Assembly (NCBI RefSeq): GCF_012927345.1
Contig: NZ_JABBGJ010000019.1
Coordinates: 1 to 64,000 of the forward strand
From: Paraburkholderia polaris
GTDB lineage: Bacteria > Pseudomonadota > Gammaproteobacteria > Burkholderiales > Burkholderiaceae
Reading direction: 5' to 3'
Length of the DNA: 64,000 nt
Below the pieces are notes generated by a model. That model saw nothing but the letters and a program-made list of their open reading frames with translations, was not told the DNA's origin and made no database searches. Shown here in pieces: positions 17,244 to 25,573 of the stretch (position 1 is its first letter; each line of letters begins with the position of its first letter). The translations under genes were made by a program, and so were the position numbers.

Positions 17244-17843
17244 TTGAACCCAAGCATAGCATGCAACCCCGTCGCGGAATCGAAAAAGGCGCTGCGTCGA
17301 ATGCTATTGGAAGCAAGGCTACAAGCGGCTTCCGAGCCGGCGCACAATGCCGTGCTCGACCGCCGCATTCTCGATGCGTTGAAGCACTACGGCGTGAGCA
17401 GCGTGGGTTTCTATTGGCCGCTGGCGGGCGAGTTCGACGCACGCGCCGCGATTGCGATCTGGCTCGCGGCCGGCTCGCAACGCGAGGCGAGTTTGCCGAT
17501 CGTCAAGGAACGCGGCGTACCGCTCGAATTTCACGCATGGGCGCCAGATACGCCGATGAAGATCGGCCATCACAAGATCGCCGAGCCCACTTCGGGGCGC
17601 GTCGTCATGCCTGATCTGTTGTTCGTGCCGTGCGTCGGCTTTGACGCCGACGGCTACCGGCTCGGTTACGGCGGCGGCTACTACGATCGCACGCTCGCCG
17701 CCTGGCCGGGCTCGAAGAAGCCGGTCACGGTCGGCATCGCCTATGAAGCGTGCCGCACGGACGCGCTGCGGCGCGAAGCCCACGACATCCCGCTCGATCT
17801 GATCGTGACGGAAGCGGGCCTCTACCCACACCCGGCGGATTAA
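17244..17843 (+). CDS. 5-formyltetrahydrofolate cyclo-ligase
   Basis: 199 aa if it starts at TTG 17244 (reads as MNPSIACNPVAESKKALRR). GGAG at 17234-17237 with 6-nt spacing supports this rare start. A GTG at 17163 in the same frame would overlap the divergent slt gene. The segments SKKALRRMLLEARL, GFYWPLAGEFD, DLLFVPCVGFDADGYRLGYGGGYYDRTLA and VGIAYEACRTD are family hallmarks, with the GYGGGYYDR nucleotide/substrate loop intact. It converts 5-formyl-THF to methenyl-THF with ATP. It converges on the winged-helix regulator. Confidence 0.93.
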   Translation: MNPSIACNPVAESKKALRRMLLEARLQAASEPAHNAVLDRRILDALKHYGVSSVGFYWPLAGEFDARAAIAIWLAAGSQREASLPIVKERGVPLEFHAWAPDTPMKIGHHKIAEPTSGRVVMPDLLFVPCVGFDADGYRLGYGGGYYDRTLAAWPGSKKPVTVGIAYEACRTDALRREAHDIPLDLIVTEAGLYPHPAD

Positions 17844-17901
17844 GCGCTTGAAGAGCGCCGTGCAAGGCGCATCCGTCACCAACCGCTGAGGCCGAACCCT
17901 C

Positions 17902-18414
17902 TTATAAAGACGCCGCCGCCCGCGCGGCCGTGTCATACAGTCCGGACGCGTTGCGCATCAATTGCGCCGCCTCGCCAATCTGTTCGTTGGTCAGGCCGCT
18001 TTCCTTCAGCGTCGAAATCAGGCAGCTCTCGCGCACCTCGCGGTACTTCAGACAGAGGTCACGGCCCGCATCGGTCGCCGAGAAGAACACTTCCTTGCCG
18101 GTCTTTTCGCTTTTTACATACCCTCTAGCTACCAGCTTCTTCAACGCATAGGTGGCGACATGCGTATCTTCGATGTTCAGCACGAAGCAGATGTCGGCCA
18201 GCTTCTTGCGCCGCTCGCGATGACTGACGTGGTGCAGCAACGAGACTTCGATTGCGGTCATGTCCTTTTCACCGGCTGCCGACATGCAGCGCACCATCCA
18301 CCGGTTGAACGCGTTGCCCGCCATGATGAGTGCGTACTCCAGCTCGGACAGCTCCGCGCTTGTGTCAGACACGAGATGTTCCGAGGAGACAATCTTGGTG
18401 GGGTGGCGCGACAT
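17902..18414 (-). CDS. MarR-like winged-helix regulator beside the pxp operon
   Basis: 170 aa from ATG 18414 (MSRHPTKIVSSEHLVSD). The centre holds a winged helix (EVSLLHHVSHRERRKKLADICFVLNIEDTHVATYALKKLVARGYVKSEKTGKEVFFSATDAG) of the HTH_27/MarR type. It has no transmembrane segment. It is divergent from pxpB across a 207-bp region that carries a promoter and a perfect inverted repeat. The arrangement suggests it controls 5-oxoproline degradation, but the ligand and sign of control are inference. Confidence 0.85.
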   Translation of the reverse strand: MSRHPTKIVSSEHLVSDTSAELSELEYALIMAGNAFNRWMVRCMSAAGEKDMTAIEVSLLHHVSHRERRKKLADICFVLNIEDTHVATYALKKLVARGYVKSEKTGKEVFFSATDAGRDLCLKYREVRESCLISTLKESGLTNEQIGEAAQLMRNASGLYDTAARAAASL

Positions 18415-18500
18415 GGTGAAAATTCTCGAGAAACAGGTTGGGAAGGTGTCGGGAGTGTACGACGACCAGCCCATTCCCGGGAGCCTGGCGAAAACGCTTA

Positions 18501-18530
18501 TTGAGAATTTGTTGATATTTTATTGATAAT
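18501..18530 (+). promoter_or_regulatory. Candidate sigma-70 promoter for pxpBCA
   Basis: TTGAGA at 18501-18506 and GATAAT at 18525-18530 are separated by 18 nt in a locally AT-rich stretch. It lies 91 nt upstream of the pxpB start codon and just upstream of the 11-bp inverted repeat. Based on consensus match only. Confidence 0.5.
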
Positions 18531-18547
18531 GTACGCTACAAACATCG

Positions 18548-18581
18548 CGGACCCTATGCCGATAAATATTCATAGGGTCCG
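18548..18581. promoter_or_regulatory. Perfect 11-bp inverted repeat, candidate operator of the pxp operon
   Basis: CGGACCCTATG and CATAGGGTCCG are separated by a 12-nt AT-rich spacer. The repeat lies between the candidate promoter and pxpB, in the region divergent from the winged-helix regulator. It could be a dimer operator placed to block transcription, or an RNA hairpin in the leader. It lacks a following T tract, so it is not a terminator. Confidence 0.6.
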
Positions 18582-18621
18582 ATATGCTCGACATTTCCGA
18601 CTCGACCAGGGCCATTAAGCG

Positions 18622-19275
18622 ATGAGCCAACCAAGAATCTTTCCGCTCGGCGATGCCGCGCTAGTCTGTGAGGCGCCGCCGCCTGCCACGCTGGAATGCC
18701 AGCGGCGCGTGTGGGCTGCGGCCGAGGCCGCGCGCGACTGGCCGCATGTGCTGGAGGTCGTACCGGGCATGAACAATCTGACGCTCGTATTCGATTCGCT
18801 CGAAGCCGATCGCGAAGCGCTGGTAAGCCATCTGAAAGCGGCCTGGAACGCGGTGAGCGACGTGCCCGCAGCCGGCCGTGAAGTCGAAATCCCGGTGCAA
18901 TACGGCGGCGAGTTCGGGCCTGACCTGCAAGTGGTCGCCAATCACACCGGCCTGAGCGTTCGCGAAGTCGTGCAACGTCATGCCCAAGGCGAGTACGTGG
19001 TGTTTTTCCTCGGCTTCCAGCCGGGCTTCGCCTATATGGGTGGGCTTGACGCAGCGCTGCACACGCCGCGCCGCTCGTCGCCACGACTGGAAGTGCCGGC
19101 CGGTTCCGTCGGCATTGGCGGTGAGCAGACCGGCATTTATCCGGCGACCTCGCCCGGCGGCTGGCAGTTGATCGGCCGCACCGAACTGCCGCTATTCGAT
19201 CCGGCTCGCCGCCCACCCACGCTGTTGCAACCGGGCGACCGGGTGCGCTTTACCGTCGCGGGGATACACGCATGA
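18622..19275 (+). CDS. pxpB: 5-oxoprolinase subunit PxpB
   Basis: 217 aa. The protein shows the KipI/allophanate hydrolase subunit 1 pattern: FPLGDAALVCE at the start, EVVPGMNNLTLVFD, FFLGFQPGFAYMGGLD, LEVPAGSVGIGGEQTGIYPATSPGGWQLIGRT and LQPGDRVRF. With PxpC and PxpA it forms the ATP-dependent prokaryotic 5-oxoprolinase, which opens 5-oxo-L-proline to glutamate. Its last 4 nt overlap the pxpC start (ATGA). First gene of the operon. Confidence 0.95.
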   Translation: MSQPRIFPLGDAALVCEAPPPATLECQRRVWAAAEAARDWPHVLEVVPGMNNLTLVFDSLEADREALVSHLKAAWNAVSDVPAAGREVEIPVQYGGEFGPDLQVVANHTGLSVREVVQRHAQGEYVVFFLGFQPGFAYMGGLDAALHTPRRSSPRLEVPAGSVGIGGEQTGIYPATSPGGWQLIGRTELPLFDPARRPPTLLQPGDRVRFTVAGIHA

Positions 19276-20324
19276 TCGATGTGATTCGCGCGGGTCTCCT
19301 GACGACGATTCAGGATCTCGGCCGCCACGGCTACCGGCACCTCGGCGTCGCGATGGGTGGCGCGCTCGACCGTCTGTCGCTCGAAGTCGGCAACCGGCTG
19401 GTCGGCAACCGCCCCGATGCGGCTGGCCTGGAAATTACCTTCGGGCCGACCGTGCTGCGCTTTCTGCGCGCCACACGCGTGGCCATCACCGGCACCGAAT
19501 TCGGCGCGACGCTCGACGGCAAGCCGGTCTATTCATGGTGGAGCCTGCCGGTGCAGGCTGGCCAGGAACTGGTTCTGCAAGCTGCCAAACGCGGCATGCG
19601 CGGCTATGTCTGCATCGCGGGCGGCGTCGACGTTTTGCCGATGCTCGGCTCGCGCAGCACTGATCTCGCAGGCCATTTCGGCGGACTTGGCGGCCGGGCG
19701 CTGCGCGACGGCGATCGCCTGCCGGTCGGTGCGCCGCCGCAACGCGGCCACCTCGGCTTCACCCCCGAAGCGCCGGAGTTCGGCGTGAAGGCGCCCGCCT
19801 GGTGCAAGTTCGTGCTGGTTCATGAGCCGTTGCGGCGCGGCCGGCATCCGTCCGGCGTGCCGTGGGCCGTGCCGATCCGCGTACTGCAAGGCCCTGAATA
19901 CGACGGCTTCACTGAAGAAGCGCACGAATCGTTCTGGTCCGATGAATGGTTGGTCACACCGAACAGCAACCGCATGGGCTACCGCCTCGCTGGCGCGGAA
20001 CTGAAGCGCACCCAGAAAAGCGATCTGCTTTCACACGCGGTGTTGCCTGGCACGATTCAGGTCCCACCGAATGGCCAGCCGATCGTGCTGATGAGCGATG
20101 CGCAGACCACCGGCGGCTATCCGAAGATCGGCGTCGTGATCCAGGCCGATCTATGGAAGCTCGCGCAGGTTCGCCTGAACGCCGCCATCCGTTTCATCCC
20201 GACGACGCCCTATGAGGCGCGTCAGGCCTTACTGGAAGAACGCACGTATTTGCGGCAGATCGACGCCGCGATTGCAATGCACGAAGAACGCTGCGCGCGC
20301 CAGTCGGCGGTCGTAGCGCTGTAA
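19272..20324 (+). CDS. pxpC: 5-oxoprolinase subunit PxpC
   Basis: 350 aa with the KipA/biotin-dependent carboxyltransferase-like pattern: DVIRAGLLTTIQDLGRHGYRHLGVAMGGALDRLS, VAITGTEF, GYVCIAGGVDVLPMLGSRSTDL, SNRMGYRLAG and PIVLMSDAQTTGGYPKIGVV. These are diagnostic for PxpC. It is coupled to pxpB by the ATGA overlap. About 124 nt with a hairpin separate it from pxpA. Confidence 0.95.
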   Translation: MIDVIRAGLLTTIQDLGRHGYRHLGVAMGGALDRLSLEVGNRLVGNRPDAAGLEITFGPTVLRFLRATRVAITGTEFGATLDGKPVYSWWSLPVQAGQELVLQAAKRGMRGYVCIAGGVDVLPMLGSRSTDLAGHFGGLGGRALRDGDRLPVGAPPQRGHLGFTPEAPEFGVKAPAWCKFVLVHEPLRRGRHPSGVPWAVPIRVLQGPEYDGFTEEAHESFWSDEWLVTPNSNRMGYRLAGAELKRTQKSDLLSHAVLPGTIQVPPNGQPIVLMSDAQTTGGYPKIGVVIQADLWKLAQVRLNAAIRFIPTTPYEARQALLEERTYLRQIDAAIAMHEERCARQSAVVAL

Positions 20325-20349
20325 TACTGAACGCCACCAAACCTGGCGC

Positions 20350-20404
20350 TTCGCAGCAGGCCCCCGAGGGGACAATCCCTCAAGGGGACTTCCTGCGGTG
20401 CGAA
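20350..20404. repeat. Imperfect intergenic hairpin between pxpC and pxpA
   Basis: TTCGCA at 20350-20355 pairs with TGCGAA at 20399-20404, with inner arms GCAGG/CCTGC and CCCC/GGGG. It looks like the GC-rich intergenic stem-loops common in Burkholderia genomes. It may stabilise or attenuate the operon mRNA. There is no T tract. Confidence 0.5.
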
Positions 20405-20448
20405 AAACTTGGGGCGGTCCGGCGTTTTCTTGAGAGCAGAGGAACACC

Positions 20449-21201
20449 ATGGAAATCGATTTGAACGCCGATCTCGGCGAAGGCTGCGGCTCCGACGAGG
20501 CGCTGCTCGACCTCGTCAGCTCGGCCAACATCGCGTGCGGCTGGCACGCGGGCGGCGCCAACGCCATGCGCGACTGCGTGCGATGGGCGGTGCAAAAAGG
20601 CGTGTCGATTGGCGCGCATCCCAGCTTTAACGATCCTGAGAATTTTGGTCGTAAGGAAATGGACCTGCCGGCCAACGACATCTATGCGGGCGTGCTGTAT
20701 CAGCTCGGCGCGCTGTCGGCGATCGCGCAGGCCGAAGGTGGGCGCATCGCGCACGTCAAGCCGCATGGCGCGCTGTACAACCAGGCCGCGCGCGACGCGA
20801 AGATCGCCGACGCGATCGTCTCCGCGGTCCATGATTTCGACCCGTCGGTAGCGGTGTTCGCGCTCGCCAACAGCGGGCTCGTGACAGCCGCACGCGAGGC
20901 GGGCCTGACTGCCGTCGAAGAAGTATTCGCCGACCGCGGCTATCGTGCCGACGGCTCGCTGGTGCCGCGCAAGGAGCCGGGCGCGCTGCTCGACGACGAA
21001 GACGTGGTGCTGGAGCGCACGCTCGCCATGGTGCGCGAGCGCCGCGTGCAGGCCGTGGACGGACACTGGGTGCCGCTCAACGCGCAGACCATCTGCCTGC
21101 ACGGCGACGGCCCGCACGCGCTGGCGTTCGCACGGCGCATCCGCCGCGCGTTACAGGACGCCGGCATTGAAGTTCACGCGGCCGGCGCCGCGAGCGTCTG
21201 A
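20449..21201 (+). CDS. pxpA: 5-oxoprolinase subunit PxpA (LamB/YcsF family)
   Basis: 250 aa, the usual length. It begins MEIDLNADLGEGCGSDEALLDLVSSANIACGWHAGG, the family signature, with the His/Asp-rich active site. VSIGAHPSFNDPENFGRKEM, RIAHVKPHGALYN, EVFADRGYRADGSLVPR and CLHGDGPHAL follow the family pattern. PxpA is the third component of the prokaryotic 5-oxoprolinase. It is followed by a terminator hairpin and then the DUF969/DUF979 genes. Confidence 0.96.
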   Translation: MEIDLNADLGEGCGSDEALLDLVSSANIACGWHAGGANAMRDCVRWAVQKGVSIGAHPSFNDPENFGRKEMDLPANDIYAGVLYQLGALSAIAQAEGGRIAHVKPHGALYNQAARDAKIADAIVSAVHDFDPSVAVFALANSGLVTAAREAGLTAVEEVFADRGYRADGSLVPRKEPGALLDDEDVVLERTLAMVRERRVQAVDGHWVPLNAQTICLHGDGPHALAFARRIRRALQDAGIEVHAAGAASV

Positions 21202-21256
21202 TCCGCGCATCGGCCAACGCGAGCCAGACAGCGCGATTCAACTGTTGCCCCACCCC

Positions 21257-21284
21257 AAACGCCCCGCTCCATGCGGGGCGTTTG
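21257..21284 (+). terminator. Terminator-like hairpin after pxpA
   Basis: AAACGCCCCGC and GCGGGGCGTTT form an 11-bp perfect stem with a 5-nt loop, ending in TTT. It lies about 55 nt after pxpA. The weak U tract means partial read-through into DUF969/DUF979 is possible. Confidence 0.65.
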
Positions 21285-21460
21285 CCAGGTGCGGGACGTA
21301 TTGCAGTACCCGCAGTGAGTAGAAGCAGGTGCAGGTGCAGGTGTAGTCGAAGCAACGCGGCCAGCAAGAGCCGTGGCAACAAGATGGCGCGGGTTCCCCT
21401 GGCGCCGGCCCACGTTAGCCGTCACAAGCGGCAAGGTTGCAACCCTGTTTGGAGATCCAG

Positions 21461-22210
21461 ATGCAGACAACAGTCAGTCTATGGCCGCTCATTGGCGTGG
21501 CCGTCATCATCGTCGGCTTTTTATTACGGTTCAATCCGATGCTGATCGTGGCGGTTGCCGCGATCATCACGGGTCTGGCCGCGCACTTCCCGCCGGAAAA
21601 AATCCTCGCCGAAATCGGCACCGGCTTCATCAAGACCCGAAATATCCCGCTGATCATTCTGCTGCCGCTGGCCGTGATCGGCCTGCTGGAACGGCACGGC
21701 CTGCGTGAGCGCGCACAAGCGTGGATCGGCGGCATCAAGGCCGCGACCGCGGGGCGTTTGCTGATCGTCTATCTGCTGGTGCGCGAACTGACCGCCGCTG
21801 TCGGCCTGACCGGTCTCGGCGGCCATCCGCAGATGGTGCGTCCGCTGATCGCGCCGATGGCCGAAGGCGCGACTGAAGCGCGCTTCGGCAAGATCAGCGA
21901 CGCGGTTCGCTTCAAGCTGCGCGCCTTCTCCGCGGCGACCGACAACGTCGGCCTGTTCTTCGGCGAAGACATCTTCGTCGCGTTCGGCGCAATCGTGCTG
22001 ATGACGACCTTCCTGAAAGAAGCCGGCATCGTCGTCGAGCCGATTCACGTGGCCGTCTGGGGTATCCCGACCGCAATTTGCGCGTTCATCGTTCACGGCT
22101 TCCGCCTCTATTTGCTCGACCGCAGGCTCGAACGCGAACTGCGCGGTAATGCCGCAGCGAACACCGCCTCCGTTTCGCCGACGCAACCCGCCGCAGGAGA
22201 CAAAGCATGA
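21461..22210 (+). CDS. DUF969 family membrane protein, candidate 5-oxoproline transporter subunit
   Basis: 249 aa from ATG 21461 (MQTTVSLWPLIGVAVIIVGF). It is strongly hydrophobic with several membrane segments, including residues about 7-25, 26-45, 65-80, 100-120 and two near the C-terminus. The middle contains RELTAAVGLTGLGGHPQMVRPLIAPMAEGA and FSAATDNVGLFFGEDIFVAFGAIVL, features of DUF969. It overlaps the next gene by 4 nt (ATGA), so it is made with DUF979. Location next to pxpBCA suggests uptake of 5-oxoproline; this is inference, as I know no direct proof. Confidence 0.85.
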   Translation: MQTTVSLWPLIGVAVIIVGFLLRFNPMLIVAVAAIITGLAAHFPPEKILAEIGTGFIKTRNIPLIILLPLAVIGLLERHGLRERAQAWIGGIKAATAGRLLIVYLLVRELTAAVGLTGLGGHPQMVRPLIAPMAEGATEARFGKISDAVRFKLRAFSAATDNVGLFFGEDIFVAFGAIVLMTTFLKEAGIVVEPIHVAVWGIPTAICAFIVHGFRLYLLDRRLERELRGNAAANTASVSPTQPAAGDKA

Positions 22211-23163
22211 CGTTCACGATTACCTATCTGTTCTGGCTGCTCGGCGTGGTCCTGCTCGTCATAGGCGGCATGATCGTCACGGACAAGGAACACCCGCGCC
22301 GTTTCACCGCCGGCGGTTTCTGGATCCTTTACGCGCTGATCTTCCTGATCGGCGACAAGCTGCCGCCCTCGGTGGTCGGCGTGCTGGTGATCGTGATGGC
22401 GCTGATTGCGGGCTTCGGTGGCGTGACCGCGGGCAAGCCGAAACTGTTGTCGCTCGAAGCGCGCAAGGCGAGCGCCGCGCGTCTGGGCAACAAGCTGTTC
22501 GTGCCCGCGCTGACGATTCCGGTCGTCACCGTAATCATTACGCTGTCGGCCAGCCATCTGATCTTCGGCGGCATTCCGCTGTTCGAGAAGGCCAACGTGA
22601 CGTTGATCGGCTTCGGCATCGGCTGCGTGATCGCACTTGCGATTGCCTGCGTGATGACGCGTGATACCGTCGGCCAATCGATGAAGGAAGCGCGCCGGCT
22701 GGTCGATGCGCTGTCATGGGCCGCAGTGCTGCCGCAGATGCTCGGCATGCTCGGCCTCGTGTTCTCGGACGCCGGCGTCGGCAAGGCGGTCGCTCACGTC
22801 ACCACGGCCTACATCAGCCTCGACTACCGGTTTGTCGCAGTGGCCGTGTACTGCATCGGCATGGCGCTCTTTACGATGGTGATGGGCAACGGCTTCGCCG
22901 CGTTCCCGGTGATGACGGGCGGCGTCGGCGTGCCGATTCTGGTCGGCGTGTTTCATGGCAACCCGGCGGTGATGGTCGCGATCGGCATGTTCTCGGGTTA
23001 CTGCGGCACCCTGATGACGCCGATGGCCGCGAACTTCAACATGGTGCCGGCGGCGCTGCTGGAATTGCCGGATAAGAACGCGGTGATCAAGGTACAGGTG
23101 CCGACCGCGCTGACCTTGCTGATCGTGAACATCTTGCTGCTGAATTTCCTGATGTTCTTGTAG
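22207..23163 (+). CDS. DUF979 family membrane protein, candidate transporter partner
   Basis: 318 aa, almost entirely hydrophobic, with about nine to ten membrane spans. Segments such as GGMIVTDKEHPRRFTAGGFWILYALIFLIGDKLP, FVMGNGFAAFPVMTGG-like GNGFAAFPVMTGGVGVPILV and MFSGYCGTLMTPMAANFNMVPAALLEL match DUF979. The start codon overlaps the DUF969 stop. Together the two proteins resemble a split secondary transporter (the C-terminal TPMAANFN region recalls ion-transporter folds). Substrate is inferred from the pxp neighbourhood. Confidence 0.85.
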   Translation: MTFTITYLFWLLGVVLLVIGGMIVTDKEHPRRFTAGGFWILYALIFLIGDKLPPSVVGVLVIVMALIAGFGGVTAGKPKLLSLEARKASAARLGNKLFVPALTIPVVTVIITLSASHLIFGGIPLFEKANVTLIGFGIGCVIALAIACVMTRDTVGQSMKEARRLVDALSWAAVLPQMLGMLGLVFSDAGVGKAVAHVTTAYISLDYRFVAVAVYCIGMALFTMVMGNGFAAFPVMTGGVGVPILVGVFHGNPAVMVAIGMFSGYCGTLMTPMAANFNMVPAALLELPDKNAVIKVQVPTALTLLIVNILLLNFLMFL

Positions 23164-23381
23164 AGCCGGTGGCCACGCCGCGTGGCAGATACCGGCATCG
23201 CGCCGACCTGTCGCGCTGGGCGGCGAGTCGCATCAGCCGTGACAAATGGACGCCGCCGAATTCGGAGGTGTCCGATCGCCAGGAAAGGGGCCGGAACATA
23301 AGCTGGTGGATGGTCTCCCCCATCCACATGCGCTGGCGACGCGCGCAACGCGCGCCGTCAGCGCTTTCCAGCAGGTCCCGC

Positions 23382-25187
23382 ATGGAACATCAATCCCACC
23401 CTGACACCACGCGCACCAACGCGCCGCCCTCCGCTTACCTTACCTCGCTGATCGAAGCCGCGCTCGAAGCACACCAGGCCGGCCGCCTCGATGCCGCCGA
23501 GCCTTTTTACCGCGAAGCCCTCGTACTCGACCCAAGGCATGCCAAGGCGCTCCATTACTTCGGCGTGCTTCAACATCAGCGAGGCGACCATGGTTTCGCC
23601 GCCGAGTTGATGAGCGAAGCGCTCAAACTCGATCGCACCGACGCCGCCTGCTGGAGCAACCGTGGCCTTGTCGCCGCCGCGCTCGGCCATCTCGACGAGG
23701 CGATGATCTGCTATGACCAGGCGCTGCAGTTGCAGCCGGATTTCGCCGACGCGCGCAACAACTTTGGTGTCGCGCTGCAAGCGCAAGACTCGCTCGAAGA
23801 AGCGATCGGGCAGTATCGCCTGGCGTTGTCGGTGAATCCGTCGCTGGTCGACGCGCATCTGAACCTCGGCACGGCGCTGAGCAAGCTCGGTCGCTATAAC
23901 GAGGCGCTGGCCTGCTATCAAAACGCGCTGTCGCTCGATCCGAAATCGGCGGAAACGCACTTCAACGCGGGGAATGCGCACAATGCGCAAGGCGATCACG
24001 CCGCAGCCGTCGCCAGTTTCGAACGGGCACTGGCACTGCGTGGCGACTATGCCGAGGCGCACGTCAACCTGGGCAGCCTGATCGGCAAGCTCGGTGACTA
24101 CGCCGGCGCCGAATCGCAGTATCGGCGTGCAGTCGCACTCAAGCCGAACCCAACGAATCTGGTTTGCCTTGGCGGATCGCTCGGCGCGCAAGGCCGCCTG
24201 GATGAAGAGGAAGGCTTCTACCGCCATGCGCTGGCGCTCGACCCCAACTACGCGGACGCGCATCAGAACCTCGCGTGGCTGTTGCTCAAGCGCGGCGATT
24301 ACAAGCAGGGTTGGCCGGAATTTGCGAAGCGCTGGCGCAGGAGCGATTACGAGGCAACCGCCGTGCCGGATGTTGCCGAGTGGCATGGCGAACCGCTCGA
24401 CAGGCGCCGTCTGTTGCTGGTCGGCGAACAGGGTTTCGGCGACCACTTCCAGTTTCTGCGCTATGCGCCTGTGCTCGAGCAACTCGGCGCCACGGTCGAT
24501 ATCTGTGTGCGCGAGCCGCTGCTGCCGCTGGTCGGGCGCATCCCGGGCGTGCATCGCGCGTTCAGCGGTACACCTGACGGCCAGTACGATTTCTGGGTGC
24601 CGATGATGAGCGTGCCGTCGTGCGTCGGCACCGAACTGTCGACCATTCCCGCGGACGTGCCGTATATGTTTGCCGACAAGGCAAAGATCAAGACATGGCG
24701 CAAGCGGATAGACGCAGCCGGCAAAGCAAAACGCAAAGTGGGTCTCGTGTGGTCCGGCAGCCCGACGTTTGGCAATGATCGTTATCGCTCGATGACATTG
24801 GCCGAACTGAGTACGCTAAGCGAGCTGAAAGACATCGCGTGGTACGCGCTGCAGAAAGGCCCCGCGCACGATCAGTTGGCTGACGCGCCTGAAACTTTCC
24901 GTGCCCACGATTTCACCGCTGATCTGCACAACTTCGACGATACTGCCGCGCTCATCATGAATCTCGATCTGGTGATTGCCGTGGACACCGGCGTGGCGCA
25001 CCTGGCTGCCGCGCTTGGAAAACCGGTATGGGTGCTGCTGCCCGCCAACTCGGATTGGCGCTGGCTCGAAGAGCGCAGCGATTCGCCGTGGTATCCAGCG
25101 ATGAAATTGTTCCGGCAGACGAGCTTGGGCGATTGGGCGCCGGTGGTCAAACGTGTATCTGAAGAATTACGCGGCAGCAGTCTATAA
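23382..25187 (+). CDS. TPR-repeat protein with C-terminal glycosyltransferase-like (GT-B) domain
   Basis: 601 aa from ATG 23382 (MEHQSHPDTT); the frame is open to 23169, but the upstream part lacks a plausible protein pattern. About seven to eight tetratricopeptide repeats occupy residues 20-325 (for example AEPFYREALVLDPRHAKALHYFGVL, ALACYQNALSLDPKSAETHFNAGNAH). The C-terminal 270 residues begin with EWHGEPLDRRRLLLVGEQGFGDHFQFLRYAP and end with IAVDTGVAHLAAALGKPVWVLLPANSDWRW, as in family 9/41-like GT-B enzymes. The target is unknown; protein or surface glycan glycosylation is possible. Confidence 0.88.
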   Translation: MEHQSHPDTTRTNAPPSAYLTSLIEAALEAHQAGRLDAAEPFYREALVLDPRHAKALHYFGVLQHQRGDHGFAAELMSEALKLDRTDAACWSNRGLVAAALGHLDEAMICYDQALQLQPDFADARNNFGVALQAQDSLEEAIGQYRLALSVNPSLVDAHLNLGTALSKLGRYNEALACYQNALSLDPKSAETHFNAGNAHNAQGDHAAAVASFERALALRGDYAEAHVNLGSLIGKLGDYAGAESQYRRAVALKPNPTNLVCLGGSLGAQGRLDEEEGFYRHALALDPNYADAHQNLAWLLLKRGDYKQGWPEFAKRWRRSDYEATAVPDVAEWHGEPLDRRRLLLVGEQGFGDHFQFLRYAPVLEQLGATVDICVREPLLPLVGRIPGVHRAFSGTPDGQYDFWVPMMSVPSCVGTELSTIPADVPYMFADKAKIKTWRKRIDAAGKAKRKVGLVWSGSPTFGNDRYRSMTLAELSTLSELKDIAWYALQKGPAHDQLADAPETFRAHDFTADLHNFDDTAALIMNLDLVIAVDTGVAHLAAALGKPVWVLLPANSDWRWLEERSDSPWYPAMKLFRQTSLGDWAPVVKRVSEELRGSSL

Positions 25188-25195
25188 AAGCTACG

Positions 25196-25224
25196 CTGCG
25201 CAGACATCAGGCGTTTCTGCGCAG
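25196..25224 (+). terminator. Stem-loop after the TPR-glycosyltransferase gene
   Basis: CTGCGCAGA and TCTGCGCAG form a perfect 9-bp stem about 10 nt after the stop codon. The downstream sequence has only short T runs. It may terminate or protect the 3' end of the mRNA. Confidence 0.4.
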
Positions 25225-25273
25225 TGCCTTCTCAAGCTTTTCAGCCGCAGACAGAATAAAGCGGCGCCGCACC

Positions 25274-25531
25274 TTAAGGACGACGACGCTGCTGCGCCAG
25301 CATGTAGGCGCGCAACAACTTGTTGATGCGCGTCTGATAGCCCGCCCCCTGTTCCTTGAACCAGTTCAGCACATCCGCATCCAGGCGCATCGTCACAGCC
25401 TGTTTCGGCGGAACATGCAGCTCAGCGCGGTCAAAAAAGTCGGCGCCCAATTCAGGCACGTCGCTCGTATCGATTTGCGCGTCGTCTGTCTTTGCGAGTC
25501 GCTTCCAGTCGGTTCCCGATGTTTTACCCAT
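25274..25531 (-). CDS. brnA: BrnA family antitoxin
   Basis: 85 aa. The C-terminus PKQAVTMRLDADVLNWFKEQGAGYQTRINKLLRAYMLAQQ is a ribbon-helix-helix fold typical of BrnA: the beta strand (QAVTMRLD), the DVLNWFKEQG helix and the YQTRINKLLRAYM helix are all visible. The N-terminal half, rich in Asp and Glu, is the toxin-binding arm. It neutralises BrnT and represses the operon. It follows brnT by 42 nt, in the usual toxin-first order. Confident identification by pattern. Confidence 0.9.
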   Translation of the reverse strand: MGKTSGTDWKRLAKTDDAQIDTSDVPELGADFFDRAELHVPPKQAVTMRLDADVLNWFKEQGAGYQTRINKLLRAYMLAQQRRRP

Positions 25532-25573
25532 AATTTCGCCTCTGCTCGTTTCCTGCCATTGCCACGGTGACCG

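Noticed and set aside
21317..21352. GCAGGT short tandem repeat
   Set aside because: Only about three copies; too short to interpret.
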